43,985 nucleotides of DNA from Carboxylicivirga sediminis (GTDB lineage: Bacteria; Bacteroidota; Bacteroidia; Bacteroidales; Marinilabiliaceae). Below the pieces are notes generated by a model. It saw only the letters and a list, made by a program, of their open reading frames with translations, was not told where the DNA came from and did no database searches. Both the position numbers and the translations under genes were made by a program. Location of the stretch: contig NZ_JAGTAR010000045.1 in assembly GCF_018156225.1 (NCBI RefSeq), forward strand, positions 1 to 43,985. The letters run 5' to 3'. Below are positions 43,895-43,985 of this stretch, in pieces (position 1 is the stretch's first letter; each line of letters opens with the position of its first letter).

Positions 43895-43985
43895 TTATAA
43901 CCTGAGTTCGACATAAAATTACTGGCTCAAATCGCTTATAAATGTTTAGTTTCAAGGAATATTTGTGAAAGCATAGCGAGCTATG
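43895..43985 (+). repeat. Dispersed repeat, right copy (inverted relative to left end)
   Basis: Reverse complement aligns with 1-96. It includes the shared block AACCTGAGTTCGA at 43899-43911 and the palindrome CATAGC-GA-GCTATG at 43972-43985, ending exactly at the last base of the window. The G-to-A and C-to-T differences from the left copy keep the palindrome paired. Confidence 0.75.

Overview
The window reads as a chromosomal segment of a Bacteroidota bacterium, most likely from the Bacteroidales/Marinilabiliales side. Supports: a long (1101 aa) SecA with a C-terminal zinc motif, DUF4270, DUF4301 and DUF4907 families, many Cys-anchored lipoproteins and OmpP1/FadL or porin-like barrels, and several TAnnTTTG-type promoter boxes instead of sigma70 sites. 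No rRNA, tRNA, CRISPR array, transposase or integrase was recognised. The taxonomic call is inference from gene families, not from a marker tree.

Layout. 1-2.2 kb: a copy of a dispersed repeat, a small barrel protein and an LVIVD-type propeller lipoprotein. 2.3-4.7 kb: an Asp/Glu-type sodium symporter whose 3' end is interrupted or duplicated around a very AT-rich orphan gene, then a small FecR-like fragment. 4.8-8.8 kb (minus strand): an orphan sensor histidine kinase, a PepSY-TM-type membrane protein with propeller-like periplasmic segments, and the ribosome-assembly GTPase RsgA with a structured leader. 9.2-13.4 kb: an envelope cluster (barrel protein and DUF4270 lipoprotein on minus; kelch lipoprotein and DUF4907 protein on plus). 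13.5-18.2 kb: a small unknown protein, secA and lgt. 18.5-26.5 kb: a TetR regulator heading a Lol/Mac-like export operon: porin-like barrel, ABC ATPase, three FtsX-type permeases (two are tandem duplicates) and a LolA-like periplasmic protein. 26.7-31.8 kb: a serine hydrolase lipoprotein, amtB-glnK with its own promoter, and a DUF4301 protein. 32-36.2 kb: FadL-like barrel plus SGNH hydrolase, class IV aminotransferase, FKBP lipoprotein. 36.2-40.6 kb (minus): an ABC/HlyD/TolC tripartite exporter whose ABC nucleotide-binding domain lacks several canonical residues. 40.9-43.6 kb: a tandem universal stress protein and a GNAT-nitrilase fusion. The window ends in an inverted copy of the repeat found at its start.

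Most unusual signals. (1) At 25450-25751, between the third permease and the lolA-like gene, about 15 short cores (consensus GTGATAT or GTGAGAT) recur at an almost exact 21-bp period with unrelated sequence between them. In one frame they spell a decayed heptad pattern of the type R-D/E-I, so the array is either a helically phased DNA element or a decayed coding minisatellite. (2) A 23-bp exact direct repeat flanks the orphan gene at 3.7-4.3 kb and recreates the symporter C-terminus. (3) The rsgA leader can form two mutually exclusive hairpins. (4) Inverted dispersed repeats with a covarying palindrome close both ends of the window.

The common thread of the genes is envelope biogenesis: protein export (SecA), lipoprotein lipidation (Lgt), a Lol-like trafficking operon, numerous lipoproteins and barrels, and a tripartite exporter. 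Housekeeping nitrogen uptake and stress genes lie between them.
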